Origin: Shewanella schlegeliana
GTDB lineage: Bacteria; Pseudomonadota; Gammaproteobacteria; Enterobacterales; Shewanellaceae
NCBI RefSeq assembly: GCF_016765635.1
Contig: NZ_JAESVD010000003.1
Span: 372,001-436,000 of the forward strand
Length of the DNA: 64,000 nt
Reading direction: 5' to 3'
Of the stretch, positions 1 to 8,669 are shown piece by piece. Position 1 is the stretch's first letter. The number at the start of each line of letters is the position of its first letter. The notes beneath the pieces were generated by a model. The model was not told where the DNA came from. It saw nothing but the letters and a program-made list of their open reading frames with translations, and ran no database searches. A program made the position numbers and the translations under genes.

Positions 1-17
1 TTTAAACCCATTGAAAG

Positions 18-1193
18 CTAGAGTGATTTCAATAGCGAGAATGCTTTACTCATATGTTGCTCGGCAACGACAAAGCCCTGTAACGTCCCCTCAGCATTTA
101 ACGCATTAACACTACAACCTTCAGCATCAATCTCCATCTGCCAGCGTTGGACGCCCACAACTGTGTTTCCCCCGAGTTGAATAGGGTAATGCGGTGTTTT
201 AACCTTCACTAACATTGCGGGAAGGATCAGTTTAGTGGTTTGATCCAGTAAGGTTTTTGCCAGTGCATTGGCACTCAATAATGCCGGTTGCAGGTAGGCT
301 AACACCTTGCCATCAATCTCCGCGCAATCCCCCAAAGCAAAGACATCCGTCGCCGACGTTTGCAGATAGCTGTTCACCACTATTCCACGGCCAACGGCAA
401 TATTGGCGCGCTGCGCGAGAGCAATATTAGGGATGAGCCCCGCTGCCGAGATCACCATATCAACCTCCACTTGCTGATTAGAAGCTAACTTGGCAAGGAT
501 TGAAGACCTCCCACAAGCACTATCGGTAGTGTGATTAAGCGCAACAACACTATCATTAAGCGCCAGCTCCACTCCCAAGCTCTGCATCTTCCTGCCCAGT
601 TGCATGGCAACATACTCAGGCAATAAATTAGCCATAAGGCGATCACAGGGATCGACGTTAATCACCTTTTTTTCTGCGCTAGCGAGATCCATTGCGATCT
701 CGGTGCCAATCAGGCCGCCACCAATAACGAGTATCCGCTTAGCCGATGTCAGTTCTTGCTCTATCGCTTGATATTCCTGCAGGCTGTTAAGGGTCACAAC
801 TCTGTCGATGGCATTACCTGACATAGGCGGAATAAAGGCTTTAGCCCCCGTTGCCAATACCAACTTGGAATACGGGTAAGCTTGATCTGCCACCAAGATC
901 CTATGGCGATCAGGCTCTATTGCATCAACTCTCGTATTAGCCCAGAGCTCAAAATCAAACTCGGTGGCCATTGCTGCACCTGTCGCCCTAATTAGATCGC
1001 TAGCAAGCTGCTTTTTAGAAACCACATGGCTAAGATCTGGCTTGTTATAATCATCACCACTATCTGCAGTAAAGACCTGAATAGGTATTAATGGATCGCT
1101 ACGCCTGATCGCTTTGATCAACTGATACGCAGCAAAGCCACTGCCGATGATGATTATCGGTGCTTTTGTTTGCTGAGCCATAGCACTCATCAT
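18..1193 (-). CDS. norW: NADH:flavorubredoxin reductase NorW
   Basis: FAD/NAD(P)H-dependent oxidoreductase that passes electrons from NADH to the rubredoxin domain of NorV, so that cytoplasmic NO can be reduced to N2O. The 391-residue product has an N-terminal FAD-binding glycine motif (GSGFAAYQL, about residues 17-25), a second dinucleotide motif ([12 protein letters not shown], mid-protein) for NADH, and the late '[10 protein letters not shown]' FAD-contact motif of the rubredoxin-reductase family. The start codon ATG overlaps the norV stop as ATGA, so translation is coupled to norV. Identity as NorW rests on the family plus the norV neighbour; a generic rubredoxin reductase is the only alternative. 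Confidence 0.93.
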   Translation of the reverse strand: MMSAMAQQTKAPIIIIGSGFAAYQLIKAIRRSDPLIPIQVFTADSGDDYNKPDLSHVVSKKQLASDLIRATGAAMATEFDFELWANTRVDAIEPDRHRILVADQAYPYSKLVLATGAKAFIPPMSGNAIDRVVTLNSLQEYQAIEQELTSAKRILVIGGGLIGTEIAMDLASAEKKVINVDPCDRLMANLLPEYVAMQLGRKMQSLGVELALNDSVVALNHTTDSACGRSSILAKLASNQQVEVDMVISAAGLIPNIALAQRANIAVGRGIVVNSYLQTSATDVFALGDCAEIDGKVLAYLQPALLSANALAKTLLDQTTKLILPAMLVKVKTPHYPIQLGGNTVVGVQRWQMEIDAEGCSVNALNAEGTLQGFVVAEQHMSKAFSLLKSL

Positions 1194-2716
1194 TTAGCCC
1201 CCTTAACAGGCTGAAACACCTCTTTGCCTAAACCACATTCAGGGCAAAGAAAATCTGCAGCAATATCTGACCAAGTTGTACCGGGGGCAACATTTTGGTT
1301 CGGCTCACCAATAGCAGGGTCATACACCCAGTTACACACGGTGCACACCATGCTTTGCGTATCGAGCTCGGGGCTTATCGCAACTTCAGCTTCGGGAGTG
1401 AATGACTCAACGGCTGCTTGTTGCTGTACAGGCTCTTTGTCATCAGCCTCTTGAGTACTGATTGCTTCGGCAGTCGGAGCAGGGTTAACGATCTTCTGCT
1501 TTAATGGCTCAGATAGATCCCTCAACGCCCACTGCTTTGCAATATGTTGGCCATATTCGCGACATTCGCGCATCGCCTTACCATCGGGACGCCATTTGGT
1601 TTTCATGCCATAGGTCGTTTCAAAACCAGCATCGGTAAGGCGCGTATGAATACGGTCAACCGCACCACCATTCCAGCCAAAGCTCCCAAAAGCGGCGGCC
1701 TTCTTATTTTTAAAACGCAAACCAGTGATCTCTTCAAGCATGCCCGCCACCTTTGGCATCATCACATTGTTCATGGTCGATGAACCGACTAAGATCCCTT
1801 TCGATCTAAAGATACTGGCAAGAATGTCATTCTTATCTTGGCGTGACACATTGAAGACTTTAACGGCCACTGCGGGGTCAACGTCATGGATCCCTTGGGC
1901 GATCGCATCGGCCATCATGCGAGTATTGTTCGACATCGAATCATAGAAAAGCGTGATACGATCTTCTTGGTAGTTATCAGCCCATTCAAGGTACTGATGA
2001 ATGATCTGAGCAGGGTTGTCACGCCACACGATACCATGAGAGGTTGCAATCATATCTACTGGTAAATTAAAGCTTAATACCTCATGGATCTTAGCGGTCA
2101 CCAATGCGCTAAATGGGGTTAAAATATTAGAGTAATAGCGCAAGCATTGATCCATTAACTCTGTTTGATCGACTTCATCGTTAAACAGTCGCTCGTCGCA
2201 ATAATGCTGACCAAATGCATCGTTACTGTACAGCACAGCATCGCCAGTTTGATAGGTCATCATGCTGTCAGGCCAGTGCAACATCGGCGCTTCGATAAAG
2301 ATAAGCTGCTTGCCGTTACCGATATCCAAGGTGTCACCCGTTTTAACAATATTGAAGTTCCATTCCGGATGATGGTGGTGGCCTACAATCGAATCAACGG
2401 CATTTTCGGTGCAATAAATTGGCGTATTGGGGATCTTTGCCATTAGCGCAACCAGCGCACCGGAATGGTCTTCCTCTGCATGGTTTATGATGATGTAATC
2501 AATCTGATGGAGATCAATCTCCATCTCTAAATTTTGAATAAACTGCTGACTGAAACGATGATCCACGGTATCGATAAGGACAGTTTTCTGTTCACGAATA
2601 AGGTAGCTGTTGTAGCTAGTACCTTTGGTCATCTTGTACTCGGTACCATGGAAGTCTTGTACTTCCCAGTCGCGTTGCCCTACCCAATGAATATTGTTTT
2701 TGACATGGATTGTCAT
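1190..2716 (-). CDS. norV: Anaerobic nitric oxide reductase flavorubredoxin NorV
   Basis: Flavodiiron NO reductase, reducing NO to N2O in the cytoplasm with electrons from NorW. The 508-residue product shows the three expected modules: a metallo-beta-lactamase-like diiron domain with the HAEEDHSGA ligand motif (near residue 80) and further His/Asp ligands, a flavodoxin domain starting around '[10 protein letters not shown]', and a C-terminal rubredoxin domain with Cys pairs CTVC and CPEC. A roughly 50-residue acidic, glutamine-rich linker precedes the rubredoxin. Upstream lie a -24/-12 promoter and three GT-N7-AC sites, so NorR/sigma-54 control by NO is expected, although norR itself is not in the window. 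Length and domain order match the E. coli type. Confidence 0.97.
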   Translation of the reverse strand: MTIHVKNNIHWVGQRDWEVQDFHGTEYKMTKGTSYNSYLIREQKTVLIDTVDHRFSQQFIQNLEMEIDLHQIDYIIINHAEEDHSGALVALMAKIPNTPIYCTENAVDSIVGHHHHPEWNFNIVKTGDTLDIGNGKQLIFIEAPMLHWPDSMMTYQTGDAVLYSNDAFGQHYCDERLFNDEVDQTELMDQCLRYYSNILTPFSALVTAKIHEVLSFNLPVDMIATSHGIVWRDNPAQIIHQYLEWADNYQEDRITLFYDSMSNNTRMMADAIAQGIHDVDPAVAVKVFNVSRQDKNDILASIFRSKGILVGSSTMNNVMMPKVAGMLEEITGLRFKNKKAAAFGSFGWNGGAVDRIHTRLTDAGFETTYGMKTKWRPDGKAMRECREYGQHIAKQWALRDLSEPLKQKIVNPAPTAEAISTQEADDKEPVQQQAAVESFTPEAEVAISPELDTQSMVCTVCNWVYDPAIGEPNQNVAPGTTWSDIAADFLCPECGLGKEVFQPVKGAK

Positions 2717-2774
2717 ATTGCCACCTATTACTAAAATTTAATTAGTGCACTTACACTAAACCTGATCTTGTAAT

Positions 2775-2790
2775 AGCAGCGAATGTGCCA
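2775..2790 (-). promoter_or_regulatory. Sigma-54 (-24/-12) promoter of norVW
   Basis: Read on the minus strand the site is TGGCACATTCGCTGCT. GG and GC are separated by exactly 10 nt, the hallmark of RpoN promoters (consensus TGGCAC-N5-TTGCW). It lies about 60 bp upstream of the norV ATG and directly downstream of the three putative NorR boxes, the arrangement known for E. coli norVW. Confidence 0.87.
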
Positions 2791-2845
2791 ACTTTTTACC
2801 TCATTGATTTACTGGATATTTTAAATATAAAGCAGAAATAAGACT

Positions 2846-2900
2846 GTCTTTTCAACAACAGAAATCAATGTCAAAACGACAACCATAAAGTCAAAAAGAC
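2846..2900 (-). promoter_or_regulatory. Three NorR-type enhancer sites (GT-N7-AC)
   Basis: Three elements fit the NorR core GT-N7-AC exactly: 2846-2856, 2870-2880 and 2890-2900. They sit 55-125 bp upstream of the sigma-54 promoter. E. coli norVW also needs three NorR sites for enhancer assembly, so number and position both agree with NO-dependent activation. The core is short; the case rests on three tandem matches beside an RpoN promoter. Confidence 0.8.
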
Positions 2901-2952
2901 AAACACCTCAAACATAAGCATTACTCGTTAATACCCAAAAATAACTCATAAA

Positions 2953-2983
2953 AAAGCCCCAACTTTATATAAGTTGAGGCTTT
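2953..2983 (-). terminator. Rho-independent terminator of the octahaem cytochrome gene
   Basis: Inverted repeat AAAGCCTCAACTT / AAGTTGGGGCTTT on the minus strand with one G-T pair, followed by a T run. It lies just after the stop of the cytochrome gene and isolates that gene from norV downstream. Confidence 0.82.
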
Positions 2984-2999
2984 AAAATGCGCTTTTCTA

Positions 3000-4550
3000 T
3001 TACTGGTGCATCTTCTCAATTAAGGCTGCGCGGGCATCGTAATCTTCTTTATGACAGCTTGAGCAACTGTCTTTAGAAGTATTCCAAGGCTGAACATACT
3101 TTCCATCTTTCGAGAAGTTTTCAGGACTATCAGCAGGATAATCTAAGTTAATTCTGAAGAAGTGTTTATCCTTCGGCATATGGCAGCTTTCACACTTGGC
3201 CACAAAACTGTGCACCTCAAGCTCAGGTGTGAACGGCTTGTCATAGTGGCAATCGATGCACTGCTTCACCATGGCATTCTCATGCCCAGGCTGGTCACTG
3301 TTGATCTTAGATTGATGAGGATTATGGCAAGTATGGCACGCCATATCCTGTTTCTTACCTGTGATCTCCCCAGTGTTGGCATCCATTCCTAATAGCGCAT
3401 CACCGGCAACTCGTCCACCAATATCATAAGGGATTGTACGGCCACCTATGCTATCACCACCAAAGTCTTGGTTATGCTCACTGATAAAGGTTGGGAACTT
3501 ACGGTTGGTTTTCTTACTGTGGCACTCAGCACAGGTAATCGCTTTACCAAACGCCATATCAGCCTGCTGTAAGTCTGAGGTGTAACGCCCCTTAGCAACA
3601 CGGTCAATATCATCAGCCGATTGCGACTTAATATGCTTATCACCTGCACCATGGCACGCTTCACACTGAATCCCCGTCATCTCAAATGTCCCCTCGATAC
3701 CAACGAGTCCATCTTGATGATTTGGGTTCAAAGGCGAATCTGGGGTGTAATCTTTCCAGCCCGTTGTATGACAGTGACCACAATCAAATGAATGTGAATC
3801 TGGCTCACCACCTGGCGCATAACCAGAGATATGGTCTATGGTAAAGTCTTCGCCATTTTCGGGTAATATCGCACGCACCCCAGTCCCCGACAGAATATAG
3901 CCATTGCTATCAAGGTACATGGCTGTACGGTAATAACCACCGATGACATAACTCACTTCATCCCAGCTATTAGGCGTACCAGCACTGTTATCTGCGCCAT
4001 AAAGTAACTCAACCGAGCCTTCTAATGAAGAGAACGGAAACTGCGGCGCCTCACCGTTTTCAATTTTGCTTAATTTAAAGTTATGACCTGTTTCTAAGAA
4101 AGTCGCCTTATCGGTGTGGCAGGTTAAACAGGTTTGGGTACCCACAAAGTGACCCGTTTCAGTTGCTGCTGACACCTTAATTGTCACTGTAGAATCATCT
4201 GTCGCACCTTGCGGGTCGGCAACCGTGTAGCTAAACACCACAGTACCAGGCTGTTCAGGAGTAAACAGCAACTGGTTGTCTTTAATGACCCTGGTACCAG
4301 AGCCTTCGGTTAACTCCACCACGGTTAGCGTTAGCGCATCGCCATCAGGATCGGTATCGTTGGCAATGGCATCAACCATTACTGAAGTCCCCACAATGGC
4401 AGTTGCCGTTGTGGGTTGAGCTATAGGAGGGGTGTTATCACTGGGAGGGGGCGTCACAACATCATCATTGTCAGAGCCACAGGCGACCAATAAGGTGGCC
4501 ATACTCGCGAGTAACACTCTTTTATAGCAAGCGTTTAAATTGTTCATCAT
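3000..4550 (-). CDS. Octahaem c-type cytochrome lipoprotein with Ig/cadherin-like domain
   Basis: A 516-residue exported electron-transfer protein. A signal peptide ends in a lipobox (LLVACG, Cys about 24), then an Asp/Pro-rich linker and one cadherin/VCBS-like beta domain (about residues 40-127, with 'NDTDPDGDALTL'), then eight CxxCH haem motifs: CLTCH, CGHCH, CEACH, CAECH, CHTCH, CIDCH, CESCH and CSSCH. The spacing and the 'YVIGGYYRTAMYLD' stretch recall cytochrome c554-related proteins, but no substrate can be assigned. It probably acts in periplasmic or outer-membrane electron transfer in anaerobic respiration. Two adjacent ATGs (4550, 4547) follow an AGGGA ribosome site and either could start. 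An AraC regulator gene lies immediately upstream on the same strand. Confidence 0.9.
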   Translation of the reverse strand: MMNNLNACYKRVLLASMATLLVACGSDNDDVVTPPPSDNTPPIAQPTTATAIVGTSVMVDAIANDTDPDGDALTLTVVELTEGSGTRVIKDNQLLFTPEQPGTVVFSYTVADPQGATDDSTVTIKVSAATETGHFVGTQTCLTCHTDKATFLETGHNFKLSKIENGEAPQFPFSSLEGSVELLYGADNSAGTPNSWDEVSYVIGGYYRTAMYLDSNGYILSGTGVRAILPENGEDFTIDHISGYAPGGEPDSHSFDCGHCHTTGWKDYTPDSPLNPNHQDGLVGIEGTFEMTGIQCEACHGAGDKHIKSQSADDIDRVAKGRYTSDLQQADMAFGKAITCAECHSKKTNRKFPTFISEHNQDFGGDSIGGRTIPYDIGGRVAGDALLGMDANTGEITGKKQDMACHTCHNPHQSKINSDQPGHENAMVKQCIDCHYDKPFTPELEVHSFVAKCESCHMPKDKHFFRINLDYPADSPENFSKDGKYVQPWNTSKDSCSSCHKEDYDARAALIEKMHQ

Positions 4551-4816
4551 GATATTCCCTGCAAAACTATCATTGCACTTTTATTTAAGTTGTTATGTTT
4601 TTTTACTGTTAAAAAGTCATCACAGCTTCCGGAAGCAGAAATGACTCTTCTATAAAAAAAGATAAAAATAAACCTAATATTCAATCAATTACACTTTATG
4701 CGAGCAGCAAAAGACCATCACACCGAATCGAAGCTGTGCACAAAGCTTATTTAAAAGTGGATTTCATTTATCTCTATTTTACAAAACAGAAAATAGTCAA
4801 TTCACGACCTAGGCGT

Positions 4817-4854
4817 AATGGATTTTTCGTCCCAAAAATGGTGTTTTTCGTACC
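4817..4854. promoter_or_regulatory. Direct-repeat operator candidate (AraC type)
   Basis: Two similar half-sites, AATGGATTTTTCGTCCC and AATGGTGTTTTTCGTACC, lie in direct orientation 20-21 bp apart, i.e. two helical turns. AraC/XylS regulators typically bind such tandem sites. The pair sits in the 388-bp gap between the AraC gene and the octahaem cytochrome, about 265 bp upstream of the latter. A perfect 12-bp palindrome, GCTTCCGGAAGC, lies at 4625-4636 in the same gap. Binding is inferred only. Confidence 0.45.
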
Positions 4855-4938
4855 TAGTCACAACAATGTGAACTCAACAGCTATTTATTGCTGAGCACTT
4901 CAATCCCACTATGGAGTCAAATGATTGAAAAGCTGTGA

Positions 4939-5820
4939 TTAAGAGGTGCAGGTGGAAGCATTATCTTTAAATTGAGAAGGTGTCAGTTGGGTATGACGCT
5001 TAAAAAACTTCACGAAATAAGTCACATCATCGAAACCTAATTCATAAGCGATCTCTTGAATTTTAGCGCTACTAATAATTAATCGGCGCTTTATCTCAAG
5101 AATGGCATGGGCATCAATTAATTGCTTAGCTGTTTGCCCGCTGGCTTGCTTACACATTTGGTTGAGCGATTTATAAGAGATATGCAGCATCTCGGCATAT
5201 TCTGATGCATCACGGGTATGAGCCGCATGACTTTCGATAAGTAATAAGAACTGTTGAAAGCGAAACGCTTGAGTTTCACTTAAATGTTGAGCATCGGTTT
5301 CTCTCTCCGCAGCCAAGGCTACCAGCAATGATGAGAATAGCAGTTGTACGAGTAACTGCATTTCCAGTTTACTCTCCTGTGCCTTATTGATCTCCAGCAG
5401 TAGATTATCGCAAGTGTCGACCAGCAATGAACTTAGTGTTAACAATGGCTGTTGAGAGCTAACCAGATGAGTTGGTGTGAAAAAGGGAATACGAATATTA
5501 GCTAAAATGGTATTTAAAAAGTCCTCGGTAATATTGATCATTTTACCTTTAGGACGACTCTTCAGATCGAAGGCATGTACTTGGTGTTTATTGACAAAAA
5601 TAAAGCTACCCGGTTTAAACGGATGATATTTAAAATCGACAAAGTGTCCACCGTGCCCTTCAGTAATATAAATAAAGCAGAAATAATTAATTCGATGGGG
5701 CTTTGAGGGACAAAAGTTACACTTAGATAGCTTGGTATAGAACAACTCTAAATCTAATATTTCGACACCCGCTTTATGGATATTTGGGGCTCTAAAATCA
5801 ACACTCGGGACACTTTTCAT
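4939..5820 (-). CDS. AraC-family transcriptional regulator
   Basis: A 293-residue regulator with an N-terminal cupin-like sensing half (about residues 20-110, including 'GHGGHFVDFKYHPFKPGSF') and a C-terminal AraC double helix-turn-helix (about residues 195-285, ending 'ELGFDDVTYFVKFFKRHTQLTPSQFK'). The start is preceded by an AAGAGAT ribosome site. The next gene on the same strand is the octahaem cytochrome, and the gap between them carries AraC-type direct repeats, so that cytochrome is the likely target. The ligand is unknown. Confidence 0.9.
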   Translation of the reverse strand: MKSVPSVDFRAPNIHKAGVEILDLELFYTKLSKCNFCPSKPHRINYFCFIYITEGHGGHFVDFKYHPFKPGSFIFVNKHQVHAFDLKSRPKGKMINITEDFLNTILANIRIPFFTPTHLVSSQQPLLTLSSLLVDTCDNLLLEINKAQESKLEMQLLVQLLFSSLLVALAAERETDAQHLSETQAFRFQQFLLLIESHAAHTRDASEYAEMLHISYKSLNQMCKQASGQTAKQLIDAHAILEIKRRLIISSAKIQEIAYELGFDDVTYFVKFFKRHTQLTPSQFKDNASTCTS

Positions 5821-5994
5821 CTATCTCTTGCCATCTGTCCCCTTGCAAGCCACGCTAACATGCCAAGGCAAACTTTAGGGATAAAACGCTAATAACTACT
5901 TTAGTGAACTATCTAATATCGTTAGTTAGTAATCAATAAAGACACATTGAAAATAGAACTCCGCTCCCAATCTAAACCGATTACCTGCCCTCGA

Positions 5995-7125
5995 TTAGCC
6001 TCTGACCTCCACTATGGCCGATAACGGCTGTTTTTGATAGCGACGGAACATCGCCAGAGCGGATTCACTTTGACCCTGAATGCCCTTTTCTTGTAAAAAC
6101 TGTTCGTTATAGAGCTTAGAGGCGGAGCGATCTGGCAGATCGCAATAAAACGTCACTATGGTGTTACCCGGTCCCATCTTAGCCGCCGCATAAAGGGCCC
6201 CCGCCACATTGAGTGCCGCACTACTACCGAGCACTATGCCATCATGTGCTCTAACATGTCGCGCAATGGCGACCAAATCAACATCTGGCAAGGTAATGGC
6301 TTTATCAACCTTTGCTTGGCGAAAATTTTCAACGCTGCGCATGATGCCGATCCCTTCTGTAAAAGAGCTGCCGTTAGAGACATACTGCCCTGTTTTCAGG
6401 TAGCGATAGATCCCAGAACCATCAGGATCCACCAGCCATGTTTGTAGCTGTCTATTTTTAGTCGATAAATAACGAGAGTTCCCTGCGATGGTGCCGCCAG
6501 TGCCGGCAACAGATACCAGAGCATCGATCTTTCCATGAGTTTGACGCCAGATCTCCGGCCCTGTCTGAGTAAAGTGAGCCTTGCTGTTGCTGGTGTTTTC
6601 AAATTGATCCGCCCACCAGTAATCGCTATTAGCCTCACCAAGACGCCTAGCCGTATGATAAAAATGATCAGGATTAGCAAAAGGACAGGCATCCACCAAC
6701 TTAAGCTCAGCATCGTACAGGGAGATCATCAGCTCTTTTTCGCGCGCCTGACCTCTTGGCATCACCACCAGCATCTTAAAGCCTAACGCTTTTGCCACTA
6801 ACGCTAGGCCAATACCCGTGTTCCCCGCCGTGCCTTCAACGATAGTCATGCCGGGTGTTAGCTTTCCACTAGCCACTGCATCTTGAACCATCTGCAAGGC
6901 GGCGCGATCTTTAATCGAGCCGCCGGGGTTTTGCTGCTCGCACTTAAGCAAAATCTCACAGCCACTCAACTCACTGAGACTATTAATGCGCAGTAGATCT
7001 GTATTGCCGATAAGCTCGGTGATGTTATTGGCAATGCCTTTAGTGACAGGTAACTCAAGTTCAGAGTTTGTGGAGGCTGAGGAGGCTGACATAGATAGCA
7101 ATCTCTGCTGCTGATACTCATTCAA
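5995..7125 (-). CDS. PLP-dependent cysteine synthase / cysteine desulfhydrase family protein
   Basis: Fold-type II PLP enzyme of the CysK/CysM/CBS superfamily, 376 residues. It shows the PLP-lysine motif NPGGSIKDRA (Lys about 72), the substrate loop EGTAGNTGIG and the phosphate-binding loop VAGTGGTIAG. Known family chemistry is beta-replacement of O-acetylserine by sulfide to give cysteine, but the 35-residue N-terminal extension and longer C-terminus resemble the class that includes Cds1-type cysteine desulfhydrases, so H2S release from cysteine is a real alternative. No strong ribosome site precedes the first ATG; Met12 could also start. The upstream same-strand neighbour is another PLP enzyme 153 bp away. 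Confidence 0.85.
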   Translation of the reverse strand: MNEYQQQRLLSMSASSASTNSELELPVTKGIANNITELIGNTDLLRINSLSELSGCEILLKCEQQNPGGSIKDRAALQMVQDAVASGKLTPGMTIVEGTAGNTGIGLALVAKALGFKMLVVMPRGQAREKELMISLYDAELKLVDACPFANPDHFYHTARRLGEANSDYWWADQFENTSNSKAHFTQTGPEIWRQTHGKIDALVSVAGTGGTIAGNSRYLSTKNRQLQTWLVDPDGSGIYRYLKTGQYVSNGSSFTEGIGIMRSVENFRQAKVDKAITLPDVDLVAIARHVRAHDGIVLGSSAALNVAGALYAAAKMGPGNTIVTFYCDLPDRSASKLYNEQFLQEKGIQGQSESALAMFRRYQKQPLSAIVEVRG

Positions 7126-7278
7126 TATTAGGCACAGATTTGAATTAAGCCAAACCTATGCTTCCATGATACTTAAGTTAACAAGAGTCGTTAGCAAAAA
7201 CAGTTAACAGAGGTCAGTATTGCTTTAGCGCAATACTGATTAACTCGCTAAGATTAGCTATCGACACTCAGCCATTAA

Positions 7279-8439
7279 TTACACCCAGCCCAACTCGCGA
7301 AACTTTGCCAAGGTCTTACAGAAGTATTGCATCTGCGCGGGTGTGCCGATAGAGAGACGATTCCAGCCTTCACCATAGTTAAATGGGCGGCCGACCAAAA
7401 TACCTACCTTTGCCATGCGTTGCATATACAGCTCGCTATCGCCATTCACTTTGTGGAAGATAAAATTGGTCTCACTCGGTAGATAACCTAGACCAAGCTC
7501 GCTTAGCTGCTGATATACCAAGGCTTTAGCTTGAGTGTTTGATTGCAAACTCAACCCTAACCACTGCGGACTATCTAGGCTAGCCTTAGCCGCGACACAG
7601 CCGATTAGATTGGCATTATCGATACTGGCCTGCGCCTGCATCGCTTTAATGAGCTCGCTATGCGCCACGCCGTAACCGACACGTAGCCCAGCAAGGGCGT
7701 AGATCTTTGAGAAGGTTCGACACACCACAATATGTGACTGACCTTGCTTGACCCGTTCTACCGCAGACACAAACCCAGCTTGAGCGACATACTCCACATA
7801 GGCTTCATCGATAATAAAACTGAGCTGACTCGATGCCTTATCTAACCACTGATTCAGCTCACTCTGCGGTAATACTAAGCCCGTAGGATTATTAGGGTTA
7901 CACAGATACACAATCGATGGACCATTATGCTGAGCCACTTTTGCTTGCATCTGAGCGAGATCGGTTTGCCAGTCACTATCGAGTTTCACCTTGACCACTG
8001 GGATCCCACGCGCCATGGCATAATCGATTATCACCCCGTAACTTGGGTCTGGCATCACCAACTGGCTATTGCTTTGCGCGAGGGCATCAAGCGCCATCTT
8101 AAGCACTTCCGAGGAGCCATTGCCATAGATCAGTTGCGACTCAGTCAGAGATAAGTTTGTGGCAATCGTTGCCATCAGCTCACTACGGGCCGCATCGGGG
8201 TAGCGCCAAGCATTGGGCAATGCATCGGTAACGGCTTGCTGGGCTTTAGGTGCCAAGCCTAGTGGGTTTTCATTAAAGTTAAGCGGGATCGGCTCATCCG
8301 TGCTCATCGGGGTCGATGCTATCGAACTTGCTACTGTAGAGATTGAGGTTGAGCTACAACCTAAGGTGGCTAAACTTGATGCGGCAGCACCTGCATATAG
8401 GAATTGACGACGATTTAGCTTAAAAGAAGATTTTTGCAT
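7279..8439 (-). CDS. Tat-exported lipoprotein aminotransferase (HisC-like, fold type I)
   Basis: A 386-residue class I/II aminotransferase resembling histidinol-phosphate aminotransferases: 'NFNENPLGLAP' near the N-terminus, 'YLCNPNNPTG' mid-protein, 'DEAYVEY', the PLP-lysine motif 'TFSKIYALAGLRVGYG', and a late Arg motif 'NRLSIGT'. The N-terminus is a twin-arginine signal (NRRQFLYAGAAAS) running into a lipobox-like TLGC, so the folded holoenzyme is probably exported by Tat and lipid-anchored. That makes a role in cytoplasmic histidine synthesis unlikely; the natural substrate is unknown. It lies upstream of the cysteine-synthase-like gene on the same strand. Confidence 0.85.
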   Translation of the reverse strand: MQKSSFKLNRRQFLYAGAAASSLATLGCSSTSISTVASSIASTPMSTDEPIPLNFNENPLGLAPKAQQAVTDALPNAWRYPDAARSELMATIATNLSLTESQLIYGNGSSEVLKMALDALAQSNSQLVMPDPSYGVIIDYAMARGIPVVKVKLDSDWQTDLAQMQAKVAQHNGPSIVYLCNPNNPTGLVLPQSELNQWLDKASSQLSFIIDEAYVEYVAQAGFVSAVERVKQGQSHIVVCRTFSKIYALAGLRVGYGVAHSELIKAMQAQASIDNANLIGCVAAKASLDSPQWLGLSLQSNTQAKALVYQQLSELGLGYLPSETNFIFHKVNGDSELYMQRMAKVGILVGRPFNYGEGWNRLSIGTPAQMQYFCKTLAKFRELGWV

Positions 8440-8597
8440 AGTTAGTTATTATTATTGAATTAATATATACGCTAGATATTCTTATTAACTACTCACTATC
8501 GCTAGTCTATCTGTCATGATTTGCTGCCAAGATCACACTTTTTAATACACCTAAGTCTATATAAATAAAGAATAAATTAGTCGTATCTTTATTGTGT

Positions 8598-8627
8598 AAA
8601 AAAGCCCCGTCACATCGACGAGGCTTT
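8598..8627 (-). terminator. Rho-independent terminator of the chitinase gene
   Basis: Minus strand: AAAGCCTCGTCG, short loop, CGACGGGGCTTT-like arm, then TTTTTT. It lies about 45 bp past the chitinase stop codon. Confidence 0.85.
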
Positions 8628-8669
8628 AGCGTATTCATGCTATGCAAGCATAGCATTCACTATTAACGA

